The notes under the pieces were generated by a model, which saw only the letters and a list, made by a program, of their open reading frames with translations, ran no database searches and had not been told where the DNA came from. Source: Vitis vinifera (Eukaryota; Streptophyta; Magnoliopsida; Vitales; Vitaceae). From it: a stretch of DNA of 64,000 nt. The first letter of the stretch is position 1. The number at the start of each line of letters is the position of its first letter. This document shows, in pieces, positions 1 to 11,822 of this stretch. Made by a program: the position numbers and the translations under genes. The stretch covers positions 21,613,501 to 21,677,500 of the forward strand of contig NC_081812.1 of NCBI RefSeq assembly GCF_030704535.1, given 5' to 3'.

Positions 1-663
1 GTTGGCTATGTTTGTACTTCTATTGTAGTTATATGCTTTTTAGTCTTTCTCTCAATGGGCAGTTAATAACGATGCCCGAAAACCCACCCCAAATATTATT
101 AACCTTAATAATCCCTCGGCTCTACTATTTGCAGTCTGCTACCTGCATCTTCTCTCACGATTTTGCTTGCTGAATTGATGAATAGATAAAATGTAAATAA
201 TGGAAAGGATTATTTCTGGTGTTGTTTTGGTTGCTTCCACTTCCATCTAATGCTGTTGATTGGATGTTTTCACTTAAAAACATACAATCTAATAGCTAAG
301 CAATGGTGCCTCCCTTAATGCATAACTCGTAACTTCGGTGCAGATAAAAATTTTAGTTTAATCCCTGAAGGTCATTAGTGGAATGACCATGGAAAATTCA
401 AGGTTAGCAACTATCTACCAATATGTGGTATAAATACTTAAATGGTGAACACCCAACTCTGCAGCACTGTCACATGCAAAATAGAAAATATATAATAAGG
501 GAAAGATGGAAAAACCAAAAAAATGAGTATCTGAATTATCAAGCTCCTACACTTAATTACAGAAACTTTTAGAGGACCCATTCCATATTCTCTATAATCT
601 CTTTGTGATGAAAGTAATTGTACTGGAAAAGTATTTTTCCTGAATCACTGTTAAAGCATACAG
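1..663 (+). other. Intron of the partial MAG gene (window edge)
   Basis: I find no coding exon here. The first recognisable glycosylase exon begins at 664 after an AG at 662-663, and it needs one codon base from an exon that lies left of the window. The stretch is AT-rich with no repeat I can name. Confidence 0.5.
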
Positions 664-2784
664 GCTTGGAAACCATTCAGCAACGCCGAGGTCAAATAAC
701 TGAGAAGCCTGTTCTTCTTACTGGGCCCGGAAAGGTCAGTGACAACCATCATTCCTTTTGTGCACTGACTTTTTCTCGCATTTTATTTATTTTATTTTAT
801 TTATTTTATTACCTTAATGCTTATCAAAATGAGCTAATGGTTGAGCCCTACCATGCCATTGAGTGTTGTTTGGCAACCCCTCTTACTGCTTATTATTTTA
901 TTTGTCCATTAGAAAAGGATTATATATGGCCATAGACTACTATTGATTTTATTAATTGAATAGTATCCATGAAGAAAAAACAAATTGTCATGTTCCTCGA
1001 GAGTATTTTCCACTTGTGCAAATTAGTCCATAATTTGTTGTCTGCACTGAAGATGAATTTTAAAAGACAATGTAATGTTCATTGATCTATATTGTTGATC
1101 AAAATATTTCAAGTATAATGAATTTAACATGACTCTAGTTGTTGTTATAAGATTCCAAATTGGCAAGGATCCCTTTTCTATCAAAGGATTGTATGTGATG
1201 AATTAATATTCGGTTGCTATGTCTGCTGCAAGATAAATTTCATGTGTATAGCACAATTAATTCCCAGGTTTTAAACCCTCCCCCTGGCCACACTCCAAAC
1301 CCCCCACATAAGTGGGTCATGTTCAAGCATGTCAAACCATAGACATTTTACTACGTAGGTTAACCCAAACTCAACTCTCCTAGCCCCACAAAAAGGAAAA
1401 AGCTCCCTTTTGTTGTTACTAAGGAAAACTTTAAGTTTGACAAATTTTAGATTGAAACTAGTTTTTTGAGAATTTGTTTTGAAAATAGGTGATTTCTTAA
1501 CACAAGTTTGAGGTGTTTTCAGGGGTTTTCTTCTTTCTTTTTTTTATAGAGTATTCTAAGAAACAATTAGAATCATGGAGAATATGTCAAGAACTTTTCA
1601 TTGTAGATGAATTCAAAGTGTCTTTACAAAGAATAGACAAATAAAATTGATTTTTATATTTAACTTCCCAAATAGATTCCTTTTTTTTCCCCAAAAATCA
1701 ACAGAGAATGTTTTTGAGAATTGTCCTCAAAAATTGATAAGTGTACATTGCCAAATAGACCATGAATTCCTTGTTGATACTTAACCAAGGGAAGGATGCA
1801 ACAGTGATGGTTTCTTTGGAGTTTGGAATTGGATGGATTCTTGCTGTATCTTCCTTGGTTAAGTATTTAGGGGTCATACTGCCTATCAGTGAAAACACTT
1901 AGTAGTGAGAGTCAGGGACCTGCTTATTCCCTTCTAAGTTCTGCCATCCTGCCCGATAACCCATATGGAGGTTTCTCACTTTCATTGATAAAATGGATCA
2001 AAGTCTTTCATAGATCTTGTCACTAAAGCCTGAGACATAACAGCAAGGCTCCGTCTTTTATTTCTTTAGCAAAACAAAGATTTCTAGCATTACAATCATC
2101 AAACTAAGCTATTCTGGATCAGGATCCAGCATACAAGTCATCAATTTCCCAAAGGAAAATGATGATAAATGTCTGTTTAGTAACATCTTCAAAAAGAATT
2201 CTCAAAAATTACTTCTTAAAAACTGTTTTTGAAAAAACAATTGTCAATTATTTTCAGGAAAAAAAAAACTATATTTAAAAACTCAAATATGAAAAATTAT
2301 TTTCTAGTGTATACTTAAATACAATATAAAAGTTATTAAAATATTTTTCATATTTTCAATTGTTTTTTATAATGCTTTATAAAGCTGTCATTTGTCATTA
2401 ATCGTTGAAGAGTATGCGCCACTTCCTTGGATTGTTTCAAATGGGCTAATTCTTATATTTGGTTTTCCAGGTATGTCAAGCTTTAGGAATTTCTACAGAA
2501 TGGTCTAACCATCGCCTCTACACTCCCGGTAAGTTCCTTTTGCCATGGCTCTACACCTTTAAAGTAAATGGAATGAAGGTGAATAACAAAAATGGGCATG
2601 GGTACCAGGCGGTCTCGAACTCTTGGATGGACCAGAACCAGAAAAGATACTCGTGGGTCCACGGGTGGGCATCCAATATGCCCTGCCTGACGATGTCAAT
2701 GCCCCCTGGAGATTCGCCATTGCTGGTTCTCCTTGGATAAGTGCTCCTAAAAAGACTCTCACATTACCCTCTAGTGAAATTTGA
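664..2784 (+). CDS. MAG: DNA-3-methyladenine glycosylase (MPG/AAG family), 3' part only
   Basis: Base-excision repair glycosylase that removes alkylated purines such as 3-methyladenine. Three terminal exons are visible: 664-734 (GLETIQQRRGQ...LLTGPGK), 2471-2528 (QALGISTEWSNHRLYTPG) and 2609-2784 (LELLDGPEPEKILVGPRVGI ... PWRFAIAGSPWISAP ... stop TGA at 2782-2784). Phases join cleanly: 664 starts with two bases of a split Gly codon, 734 ends phase 0, and 2528/2609 split a Gly codon. The residues match the C-terminal part of the methylpurine-DNA glycosylase family (GPG and WRFAI-GSPW motifs). The N-terminal half with the catalytic region lies upstream of the window. The intron at 2529-2608 is only 80 nt, with a purine-rich stretch before its AG. 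An 1.7-kb intron separates the first two exons. Long frames read through these exons are intron artefacts. Confidence 0.88.
735..2470 (+). other. Large MAG intron (1736 bp)
   Basis: GT at 735 and AG at 2469-2470 bound this intron. It is AT-rich, with a TTTTATTTATTTTATT run near 780-810. No coding segment or complete mobile element could be identified in it. Confidence 0.6.
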
Positions 2785-4110
2785 AGCAACATGATGGTTT
2801 TGTCTTTTCAAAATGTAAATACATGAAATATTTAAAGAAAAAGATGCCTCTCAAGTTGAAATAGCAATGTAATGTTTTTTGGGATTTTGTATCTTGTTGG
2901 AAGGAATGTGAACTCTATTCAGTTGTTTTTGAAGAAGCAGATAGACCCTAAAGCCTACAACTTGAAAGAGCCTTTTCTCTTCTTTTTTTTAAATACATAC
3001 CCGGTAAGGTAAGTAAAATAAGTGGTAACAATTTAAAAAGTTACAAAGTTCAAGTCATTATAGGAATGTGAAGTTCTCATGTGTTACTCTCTCATATGAA
3101 CAACACCTAGGAGGATTATTAGGTTTTGGAGATACCTTCTATAAGTAAATAAAAAATAATACAATGCCTTGCTAATTTAATTGAAATTGTTTTATAACAA
3201 TATGTATATGAAAAATATTCCACGTATTATTTAAAATTTTGAAAAGTCTTGAAAGGGTAAGAAACAATGTAATAAGGTAATCATACTCTATTATTATAGT
3301 TTTATTAATTAGGGCTCGTTTGCAATAGTTATCTTTCATTGGCTTTAGTTGAAAGTTAGGTTTAAGCCATAATTTTGAAAAGTCAAAAATCATTAAACAT
3401 GAGAAGTTTCCAACTTAACTTAAAATAGAACTTATATAAAAAGTAATATTCTTATATAAAGCTTTTATTTTTTAATCCAAACAAAATCTCTTCAAATCCA
3501 ATTACAAATTAGATATAAACTTGACTACTAAACCTAATACAATTATGACATCCAAAATCTTTTAATATGTGAAGGGATTAGCAAGACTTTCTCTTAAGAA
3601 GATACCTTTCTTTTCTATTATTTGCTTTATCTATTGTTTCGAAATGAAGTTTGATCTTGAGGAAAAAAAATCACATATACCTGACTTGTTCTGAGTAAAC
3701 ATGTCATTGTCAACCTCTTTTTGAAATAGGAAAATCACATTCGAAAGAAGGGGATAAAGTCATCATACTCCTTTTTGCCTTTAATCATCTAAAGTTCATG
3801 AAAATTGATTTCCCCATACTCTTTGAAATCTAGAACCTTTCCATCAGATGGGTTCGCTGCAAACAAGGAATTCGTTTCTATCCAGACCTGGATGATGAAC
3901 AACCTGGGGTAGGAGAGGGATGGCTTATGCGGTTGAAGAGCAAGAGTCTGGAAAATGGTAGTTTCATTAGGCTGCAACCACACACTAAAGAGTTAATACT
4001 TGTACTAGTAATCGGGAAGGTGCTTGAGAGACGTTTAAGTTTTCATGCTTGACTATTGGTATATCATGGTCGTGCATGAGAATCAGAGGTTCTATATTAA
4101 TGAATTGGAG
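2785..4110. other. Intergenic, MAG 3' UTR then AT-rich DNA
   Basis: The first few hundred bases after the MAG stop should be 3' UTR. A minus-strand frame of about 64 residues at 3789-3983 has no recognisable domain and I do not call it a gene. No repeats with clear ends were seen. Confidence 0.4.
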
Positions 4111-4115
4111 ACCAA

Positions 4116-4698
4116 TGTCATGAACTTAAGCCTTTCTTAAGCTCACATGCGACACTTAGCTAAAGCCACTTAAAGTTGCTAAGTCAACCTTAGCCACTCT
4201 TAACTTGTTATGCTAAGTAATGCTACACAACTTAGAAGTTAAGATGCGTAATGAAAGCAACACTTGAAAGAAAGGAAACTTGTATTGCATTAGAACTCCT
4301 TACAAGGTTTGAAAGCTCTCGATGCTTAGTGTCTTTGTCAAATAAGGTCATCCCCTATTTATAGACATTCAAGGAACTCTTTGGAACCCGCAAAGGTTCC
4401 CCACTACTTTAAACTCTCTAGAAAAGCCTACATAAAACTTTGTATAACATATGTACAAGAGTTCTCTTAAACTCCCTAAAATATGTCATACACTTCCCTT
4501 ATCTTTCATCCTAGTGTAAAGATTTTTAGACATCTCAAGGTTTCTCTAGACTTCCATCCTTGTGTAGAAATGTTTAAACATCTCAAGGCTTCTCTAGATT
4601 CTTTCATACTCTTCTAGTGGTGTAGATGACTTCCAATGGTTACAAAAGCTTCCTACTCTCCTTTAAAAGCTCAAGGGTCAATTGAGCAGTTTGTGACA
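4116..4698. mobile_element. Probable solo LTR (583 bp)
   Basis: The block starts TGTCATGAAC and ends GTGACA, giving TGTCA/TGACA short inverted ends as in LTRs. The flanks carry a matching direct repeat: ACCAA at 4111-4115 and at 4698-4702 (CCAA if the terminal A is counted in the element). A TATTTATAG promoter-like motif lies near 4366. No internal gag or pol region adjoins it. The family is unknown to me. Confidence 0.5.
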
Positions 4699-4718
4699 CC
4701 AAGACATCTAATACAGTA

Positions 4719-4999
4719 GCAATAGTTGAAATTGACTATAAAGTGGATTTTGCTCCTCTAGACATTGTAACACTTGAACAAAAAGTAATGGCCGAAAAGG
4801 AAGAGAAGTAAGACTAGACAATGGGTGAAGTTTAAGAGAAGACGACTCAAGAGAAGCCCGAGTTTGTGCCATTTACAGGTTGGTTGAGAAGGTTGGATGA
4901 GGAACCTTCCACAAATGGAATGAAGAAAAATAAGTCACTGGATTCCAATATTCGTCAGTCTATCAAGAAATTTATGCCTAGTTTAAGCCTTTCTGATTA
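4719..4999 (+). pseudogene. UFD1-like gene fragment, broken
   Basis: One frame reads AIVEIDYKVDFAPLDIV, then several in-frame stops from about 4809, then in the same frame EKPEFVPFTGWLRRLDEEPS. Plant UFD1 (ubiquitin fusion degradation protein, partner of CDC48/NPL4) has a region after its double-psi barrel of the form IETDCEVDFAPPLDY followed by PFTGSGRRLDG, so order and spacing fit. The piece has several stops and no start, and it begins just beside the LTR-like element ending at 4698. I infer a dead gene scrap. The UFD1 match is from memory and is only moderately certain. Confidence 0.4.
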
Positions 5000-5568
5000 A
5001 GAATGAACTATGAAGAAAATCTACTTGAACTTCTTGAGATTGCTTGTTAATTTCTTAATCTCCATCAGATTGCATACCTTTTAAGTTAGAAAGATTTTTT
5101 TACATTTTTTTTATATAGTTAATCAATAAAAATATTTCTAGAATAATATTTTACAAGCACAAAATTAAATTGATGTAACAATAAAAATAGTTCTCTCTGC
5201 TATTAAATGGTACCCCAGCAACGAGAAGAAAACTGATGCGGAAAGTAGATTTTTATTTAAATAAATATTCAACTGCACCAAAAAAATTACTAGAAATAAT
5301 GATGTTGGTCTAAACCATCTAGCCATATCAAATTTGGTTTTCCTGCATTACACACTATAGAAGGAATGCCTGCCAAAACTTCTTCCCAATGGTAAAGGCT
5401 GCAAAATTTGAAGGAAAAAGATATCTCAAATAAAGGGGACAAATGCAAGGGAAAGCAATGAAATCAGCCTAGAAGATTGGCATAGATGGATAATGGGCTG
5501 AAGAAATTAAGGGGAGAATCTCAAAGTAAAGTGGAGGGGAAGTATGCTACCGGCCAACCTGAAAGTTC

Positions 5569-5645
5569 TTAGTAGGCCCCAGAAGCAAGAGAATCCAAGT
5601 CAGCCATGAACTTGGCCCCCTTCCTCAGCATCAACACCTTCTGCT
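5569..5645 (-). other. Possible orphan C-terminal exon of unknown gene
   Basis: On the minus strand, after an acceptor-like CTCTTGTAG, an open frame reads QKVLMLRKGAKFMADLDSLA followed by SGAY and a stop. The composition looks protein-like, but I do not recognise the family and found no convincing upstream exons between 5650 and 6900. It may be the end of a decayed gene. Confidence is low. Confidence 0.2.
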
Positions 5646-7721
5646 ACAAGAGGGCACACTACTCACAGCCAAAACCAACAGAGCAGAGTTAAGAGCTAGC
5701 AGAAAATGAATGAACAAAGAGATGCATCGTACTCGACTCTATAATAAGTTACTGAGAGAAGGTGGCTGCGACTTGTGGCTGAGTAGCCTGAGGTGTGAGT
5801 AGCATTGGCCAGAATAATAGGGATCCATCAGTTATAATGAGCAAGTGCGGAGGCTAAGGAGCGACAATGGCTATTTCGGGATTGTCATGAATCCAAGTAG
5901 TAAACCTACCACAGAATAGGCAGGCTCGGTCAATTGCTTAGACAAGACCTCCAGCCTTGCCCACCCTCAGGTAATGCGAAGTATGTTATTTTGGGTCAAG
6001 CCAACTAGCATCATCTACCCATTTTAATCATGAGGTCAAGGCAATCAGAGGTTCTTTCATCTTTCAAGTGAGGCACCAATAATCAGTATGTCACTATCAA
6101 TATTTTTCATATTCTTCTCCATCGCATCCCAAGCCCTATCTCAACTAGTGTGTAATCTAAGGAACACCCATCAAAGTTTTACACCTACCTCAACTCTTTT
6201 GACTTATTCATCAGCATTTTTAAGTTCAAAACATGGTTTATTTTTGCATCTTGATTGACTCCCTCAATACAAGCAGGCTGCCTGAGGATCATAAGGTTCA
6301 TAACTAACAGATCTTGGAAATAATATCAGGGAACTGGGTTAGTTTAAGGCTTCTTGTATAGGCAAGGGTGTATGTTAACCTTTATCACCAGCAAGAACTA
6401 AAAATGGATTACTAGAGGATAATTGAGGAGCATTATTTTGGCTCCAAAATCGTAACTGTCACTCTCTATTTTTGTTAAGTTGAAGATGGTTAAGGTTGTT
6501 CTTTCAAGAAAGAGACCAACAATCTCCCCTTACCCAATGTTCCAAATATTTACTGACTTCTAAACTCTTTCTTCTCTACCCAAATCTGCTAAAAAACATC
6601 TTAAGAGAACCTATTGGGGCTTCTTCTCAGCACAAGTCTCAAGCCCATTAAACTGTCATTCATGTCTAGAAAATGTTCTATTCAACCAAATATTTTATCC
6701 TTTCCTAGTTTACTCCAAAATCAAAACATCTTGACAAAATTCTTGATAAAAGTTATAATACCACCAAAGAAATGAAGCTTCATTTATTAACAACAACAAC
6801 AACAATTTCATTTCATTTCATTACAAGGGCATAGATGGTATTTTATTAAGGTGATTGGTACAAAGGTATATACGAGTGATAATAAGCAAATTAACAATAG
6901 AAAATTTAACCAAATAGAACTTCATTTTTGCTTTGACATGCCGAGTACTCAACTCTAAATCAATTCCTTGACCACGTCTCAGCATTTTAATAAAATCATT
7001 TGAAATTGCAGGTGCAGACATACTTTTTTGGTAAGGATACAGATTAAAAATTCATGTACCTTCTCCTGCATCACCATAAAAGCACCACATTGAGTATTGC
7101 AAGGTGAGCAAAGTGCCAAAAAATTATAAATTCATTTCAATTTTCAGACACTGAAACTTCGACATACAAGAACAGATATGATTGAACATATGGAAAAAAA
7201 AAAAAAAGATGTTAAAAATTAGAAAAATTAGCACACATTTCTTGTCATTTGAACATTACAGAGCTATTATGGTACAGATGTACAAACTCAGGATGCACAG
7301 CTTGCAAAAGCCGCAAAAAATGGAAACACATCATAGGACCATGAAATAACAAACGTGTACACTACCGTATTGACACCCTGATTTAATGATAATAGCATGC
7401 CTTCAGTTGAACATTGAAGACTTCCAAGCTACCAATCAGAAAGGAAATAACACCATCTGCAGATTGAGAAAGTACCCAGTGTCAAAAGACAAAAATATTA
7501 AAAAGGAAATGATAAACTAAAACAAAGCACCAAGGAGCAAAATATTTCTAGTACCTAAAAATAAGCAATGAAATACAAACAGGTTGGTCCCAATGGAAGT
7601 TAGCAACTCCATGACCGTTCAGTCACATCCTGGGAAGCAACAGGGTCATTCTAGCACTTTGTCCATGCTGTAGATTGTGGAAATATTCATTTCAGCTCAA
7701 ATGTTAGACTAAATGCTTTCT
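5646..7721. other. Intergenic, no gene identified
   Basis: Mixed-composition DNA between the orphan exon-like segment and the GCP3 stop. The last few hundred bases up to 7721 should include the GCP3 3' UTR (minus strand). CAA and CATTT microsatellites lie at about 6791-6825. I see nothing else to annotate. Confidence 0.4.
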
Positions 7722-10414
7722 TTACATATTTGGGTGCAACTGGCAGTAAAACTCAGTGAAATCAAGCCGGAAGAGGAGGAACTTCAAATCAATATGTTGT
7801 TGCACAGGCAACTGAGAAATGAATCCTTCCAGCAATGATGAATATTCCTTAGCAATCGCATCCAGATCTTGTCCCATATTTCGCAGAAATTCACCAGCAC
7901 GTTGGGTTAGAGCCTTCCTACCATCACTGATCCATGCCCCAGGCTCCGCAGTTTTATCATTTAACAGCCTCCTAGATCTGGTCTTGTCCCGAGAAGGCGA
8001 CAAGGATTCCATGGTTCTGGGAAAAAATTAAAGAAGAAAACCAGGTGTGAACCTACATCTCAACAATTGAACTGAAGAAAGTTTTCTAAGATATTAATTA
8101 TTTATCAATGAATATAAGTAATGATGATATAGACAGAACATTACCTTGATTGCAACTCATGAATACCTTCATATAATCGATCCACGTGACTTCGGAACCG
8201 CAAGATAAGGTCAAATAAAACAAAGAGAGTCTTATAAAGGTTTTGGGATCGTTCCCCAAGGAGAGACTTCTCCACAATCGAATTAAGGTACTTATCATGG
8301 GCTGCAAGTAGATCATCAAGATCCTTTGCTGCTTCCATTTCATTTGAAAAATTAGACCATGAAACCTCCAAAACTTCAAACATGATATAGTATTGCAAAT
8401 TTGAAACAAAATGATTCATCTCATCCCAGAGAACTTGGCAACGCCTTAGTGTTGAAAGCAACTGTAACTTAACTGCACTCTGGAGCTTAATAAAAGAGTT
8501 AGAAGTAATACAGTTCGGTTTCATTGTCTTCCAAGCACCAATAAGTGCATGCTCAACGCGTCTAAGCTTCCATAAAAAGTTGAAAATTCTTAAATACCTG
8601 GCCATAACCGACTCTGTAAACACAGTATTCAGTGGAACTCTAGCATCATATTCTAAAGAGAATACATCCCAACCCCTATCTCCAGTTCCATGTGGCATCA
8701 TCTTGACCCTCAATCTATCCAGTATGTCACGGTCGTCATATTGTGCATTAGATGATCGGATTGCACTTTCCAGCAACCCAGCTAGCTTAAATGAGCTAAT
8801 AGTGTTAGCAGGCTCGGAAAGCTCCGGGCCAACAATGTCCATCAGATACTGAACAAAATCACCTTGTCCAAGAAGTAGATACCGCTTGATTGCAAGACAA
8901 TGTTCTTTGAACTTGTACTGCTTATACATGACATCCAACAAATGCTTATCTATTCTCTTTGCCGCTTCAATGACCAGAGACTCGAGAGCATCAGTTTCAC
9001 CATATCCAAGACCCCCCCTTCTGGTTGTGGTTCCAGCTGCTGCTGCAGCTTCTGTTGCAGCATCAGCCCATCCACGATCCTCACAACAGACACGGAGAAA
9101 ATTTATGGACTTCCCAGTTCTTAAAATGCGCTGAGCAAGAGATTGAGAAATGAAAGAAGGAAGCATCCCAGCATGTAGCCGGTAACCTTCCCTCCAAAGT
9201 GATTCAGCTTTTACAGGCTGACCCAAAACAAAGAATTCCGCAAAAATGTCCTCCAACTCCCCTTCCAAAACCCAACTCCTCACCATTTCAAAAAGAGGAG
9301 AACATACTCGGCAGAGTAACTGCCTCATGAACTCATGCACGAGTGGATCACCATGTTGGGCATGCAGATGAATAGCCCCAGCCATCGCCCCTCCCCTCAA
9401 AACTCTGCACTTATCTACCAAAACAGCCATTAACCTCATCTTCACCATTGGCTCTGCAAACCAAACTGACAATCTTCTCAATGAAAGATAAGTCCCTGAA
9501 TTTGCCGTCTCTGACACCAAAGGAATGGGGTTCATTGATTGTGCTTCAAGCACTGCCAACAGCTTATAATAATGTGAAAGTTCGTCTTGCAATGCAGCAC
9601 AAAAAGCTTGGCCTACAGTCCCCACATCTTCAGCTGGAAACCGATCCATACTTTCAGATATATACCCCTTAACTTTCCTAAACAACCACCCCAATTCACA
9701 AAGCTTCTGAACAGTAATCCGGGTTGCTCTGGGAACCTTAATTGAATCCCTTAACAAATACCCATCAACGCTCTTATCAAATTTCACATACTTCCCATCA
9801 ATTCCCTGACAAGCATACAACACATCCCTAACCAGAACCTCCTCTGACACCTCGTTCTCTTCTTTCACTAAATTCGCGAACTCCCTAACCGCAATTTCCC
9901 TGATATTTTCGGGGTCCTTAGAAACCAACAAAACCCCATTATTCCAACCCTTTTCTAGGGTTTCCCGGTTCCTGGAAACCCCCGAGTAGCCTCCCGATTC
10001 GGCATCAAACAATGCCGGCAAACCAACAGACGCAGAGAATCCAGAAGAAACCCTCGAATCCGATCTACTCTTCTGGTTTTTCCGATCTTCAGAAATGACT
10101 TTGAGCAAATAAAGCACAGCCCACTTGTTCTCTATGCTTCCAGGTCCATTTTTTGAAGCGAATTTGGTGTAAAGATCCGCAAAAGCTAGGGCTTGCGAGG
10201 ACTTACCTTGGGTGGCTAGCTGCCGCTTGATGGACTCAGCAATGGCGGCAGAGTCGGGGGCGATTGAGGGAGTCATCAGACTGGAGAGTATGCGAATTGC
10301 ATAGCGAAGAGACTTCTGAGTGTCGATTGAAGAACTAGGGTTTTGAGGGTTTTGGGAGAGTAACCGAAGAACCAGTTCTTTGATTAGATCTGTAACCCTG
10401 TGCTCTTCTTCCAT
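7722..10414 (-). CDS. GCP3: Gamma-tubulin complex component 3 (Spc98/GCP3)
   Basis: Core subunit of the gamma-tubulin complex that nucleates microtubules at the plant cell cortex and nuclear envelope. Exon 1 is 10414 down to 8145 (2270 nt), with donor GT at 8144-8143. Exon 2 is 8016 down to 7722 with stop TAA, after acceptor CCCAG. The join restores an Arg codon (AG+A) and gives 854 residues, close to the usual size of plant GCP3. The sequence begins MEEEHRVTDLIKELVLRLL. It contains the Spc97/Spc98 signature regions (AFCAALQDELSHYYKLLAVL in the N-terminal GRIP1-like part; MARYLRIFNFLWKLRRVEHA in the C-terminal GRIP2-like part that contacts gamma-tubulin). The start is the first ATG of the open frame. 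The promoter on its right has a TATA-like motif and GA repeats. Shorter frames overlapping it on either strand are shadows. Confidence 0.95.
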
Positions 10415-10483
10415 GGCAAAGAACCAAAAGAGAAGAGAAAATCGAAAGACACAGAAAGGGGGGTTTTGATTGGAAAGAGGAGA

Positions 10484-10525
10484 AAAGAGAAGAGAGAGAG
10501 AGTGTGGAGGGTTTTGATTTTTATA
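10484..10525 (-). promoter_or_regulatory. Candidate GCP3 core promoter (TATA-like plus GA/CT tract)
   Basis: On the minus strand TATAAAAA occupies 10525-10518, about 104 nt before the GCP3 ATG. A CT-rich tract (GA repeats on the plus strand, 10484-10502) lies between it and the ATG, as in many plant 5' leaders. No transcript evidence is available. Confidence 0.4.
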
Positions 10526-10599
10526 TGGGCGGGCAAATGAAAGCTACTTTTTCAAAAGGGTTTTAGTTTTCATCCTGGACGTTGGAGGAGGGATCTGAT

Positions 10600-11254
10600 C
10601 TTTGCCTTTGCTCCTTTCTTTCTCCTTTCAATTTGGAATAGCAATTGAATTTTTACATTATACACGTATACCATACCTTCGTGAAGATAAGTGAAAAAAA
10701 CTATTTTTGATATATGTGAATAAGATTTGAAATTTAACCTGTCAGGCATTTATTTTGTTTTAATTTTAATTTTTTTTTTATTATTATTATTATTATTTAT
10801 TTTCTGAATATATTTTGATACATCACAGAAGTGGTGATGAACTGGAACTCCGGACTTATCCAACTCTTACCAACCTCCCATTATTCATTTTGGGCCCATC
10901 TTACCAAATACCCTTTATTCATTTTGGGCCCAATTTGAGCCATATGGTTTAAATTTTTGGATGCTTAAATCTTCAGTTAATTCAGCTACATTTAGCATAA
11001 TACAAAAGTACAAAATTCAATATAAAAATTTAAAAATATCAAACTGTGGTTTAATAATAATATTATTATTATTATTAAGTGGCGAGTGAATAAAAAAAAT
11101 GTCTAAAATATGATTAGAAGATAGAAGATTTCTGTTGGTGATATCTTAAATATATTTTAATTTTATTTATTTTTATTGGCCCGTAAATTAAACTACTGTT
11201 TAATTTTGTTGTTAGGTTAAGTAAAAAATAAAAAGGATAATTTTTTATTCATTT
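10600..11254. other. Intergenic AT-rich DNA
   Basis: Holds ATT microsatellites near 10780-10800 and 11050-11070. No open frame or structured repeat is seen before the MITE that begins near 11255. Confidence 0.4.
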
Positions 11255-11457
11255 AGGGTATTTAGTAAATCAATTTAATAACTTAAAATGACTTAATAAC
11301 TTCATTTTAATAATTAAGTATATTAACTATATTTTGTAAAATAGTCTAATGATATTAATTAATAATAAATAAAAATAATTAACTTATTTTTAAATTCACA
11401 TATTCATTTTTCTTTTTTGTCCTAAATATTTTTATGATCTTTTTTGCTACTTGTAAC

Positions 11458-11822
11458 TAGGGGTCTCCAAAAAGCCCGCGGCCCGCTTTAGGCCCGGCCC
11501 AAGCCCGGCCCGAGCCCGTTTATGGGCGGGCCGGGCCGGCCCGTAGGCCCGCCTTTAATTTTTTTAAAAAAAATAATATACTATATTTTTATATATATAT
11601 AACTAATTCATTTAATAAGCACAAAAGAAATGTAGCTCAGTTGGTTAGAGCCTTGAAATTTAAGCTTGAGGGGAGGGGTTTGAATCCCCCCCTCTTCCTT
11701 CCTTTATTTAAAAGCCATTTTGGCTTATTTAAAAAAGCCCGCGGCCCGGCCCGTTGACCAGTCAACGGGCCCGGGCCGCGGGCCTCCTATTTACGGCCCG
11801 GCCCGCCCGTTGGAGACCCTTA
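11458..11822. mobile_element. hAT-like MITE (365 bp) with 8-bp target duplication
   Basis: Terminal inverted repeats are TAGGGGTCTCCAA at the left and TTGGAGACCCTTA at the right. The flanks are CTTGTAAC (11450-11457) and CTCGTAAC (11823-11830), an 8-bp target duplication with one mismatch, as expected for the hAT superfamily. Subterminal regions are packed with GGCCCG/CGGGCC motifs, in sharp contrast to the AT-rich surroundings. There is no transposase, so it would need an autonomous relative. The centre carries a tRNA-like sequence, annotated separately. Confidence 0.8.
11626..11697 (+). other. Degenerate tRNA-like segment inside the hAT-like MITE
   Basis: A perfect A box (TAGCTCAGTTGG, 11633-11644) is followed exactly 44 bases later by a near-perfect B box (GGTTTGAATCC, 11677-11687), the normal spacing of a tRNA. 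The D arm (GCTC/GAGC) and most of the T stem can pair. The acceptor stem does not pair well and the anticodon stem has wobbles and a mismatch, so I do not call a functional tRNA. It may come from a tRNA gene or a tRNA-derived SINE and could still act as a Pol III promoter. Confidence 0.55.

Noticed and set aside
2459-2740. A 93-codon open frame starting near the MAG exon
   Set aside because: It reads through the exon 2471-2528 and its intron; the family motif continues only after splicing to 2609 in another frame.
8098-8409. A 103-codon minus-strand frame
   Set aside because: Out-of-frame shadow over the end of GCP3 exon 1 and its intron.
11626-11697. A functional tRNA gene, possibly with anticodon UUA (stop-reading)
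   Set aside because: A and B boxes are good, but the acceptor stem does not pair and the anticodon stem has a mismatch and two wobbles, so the anticodon assignment is unreliable.
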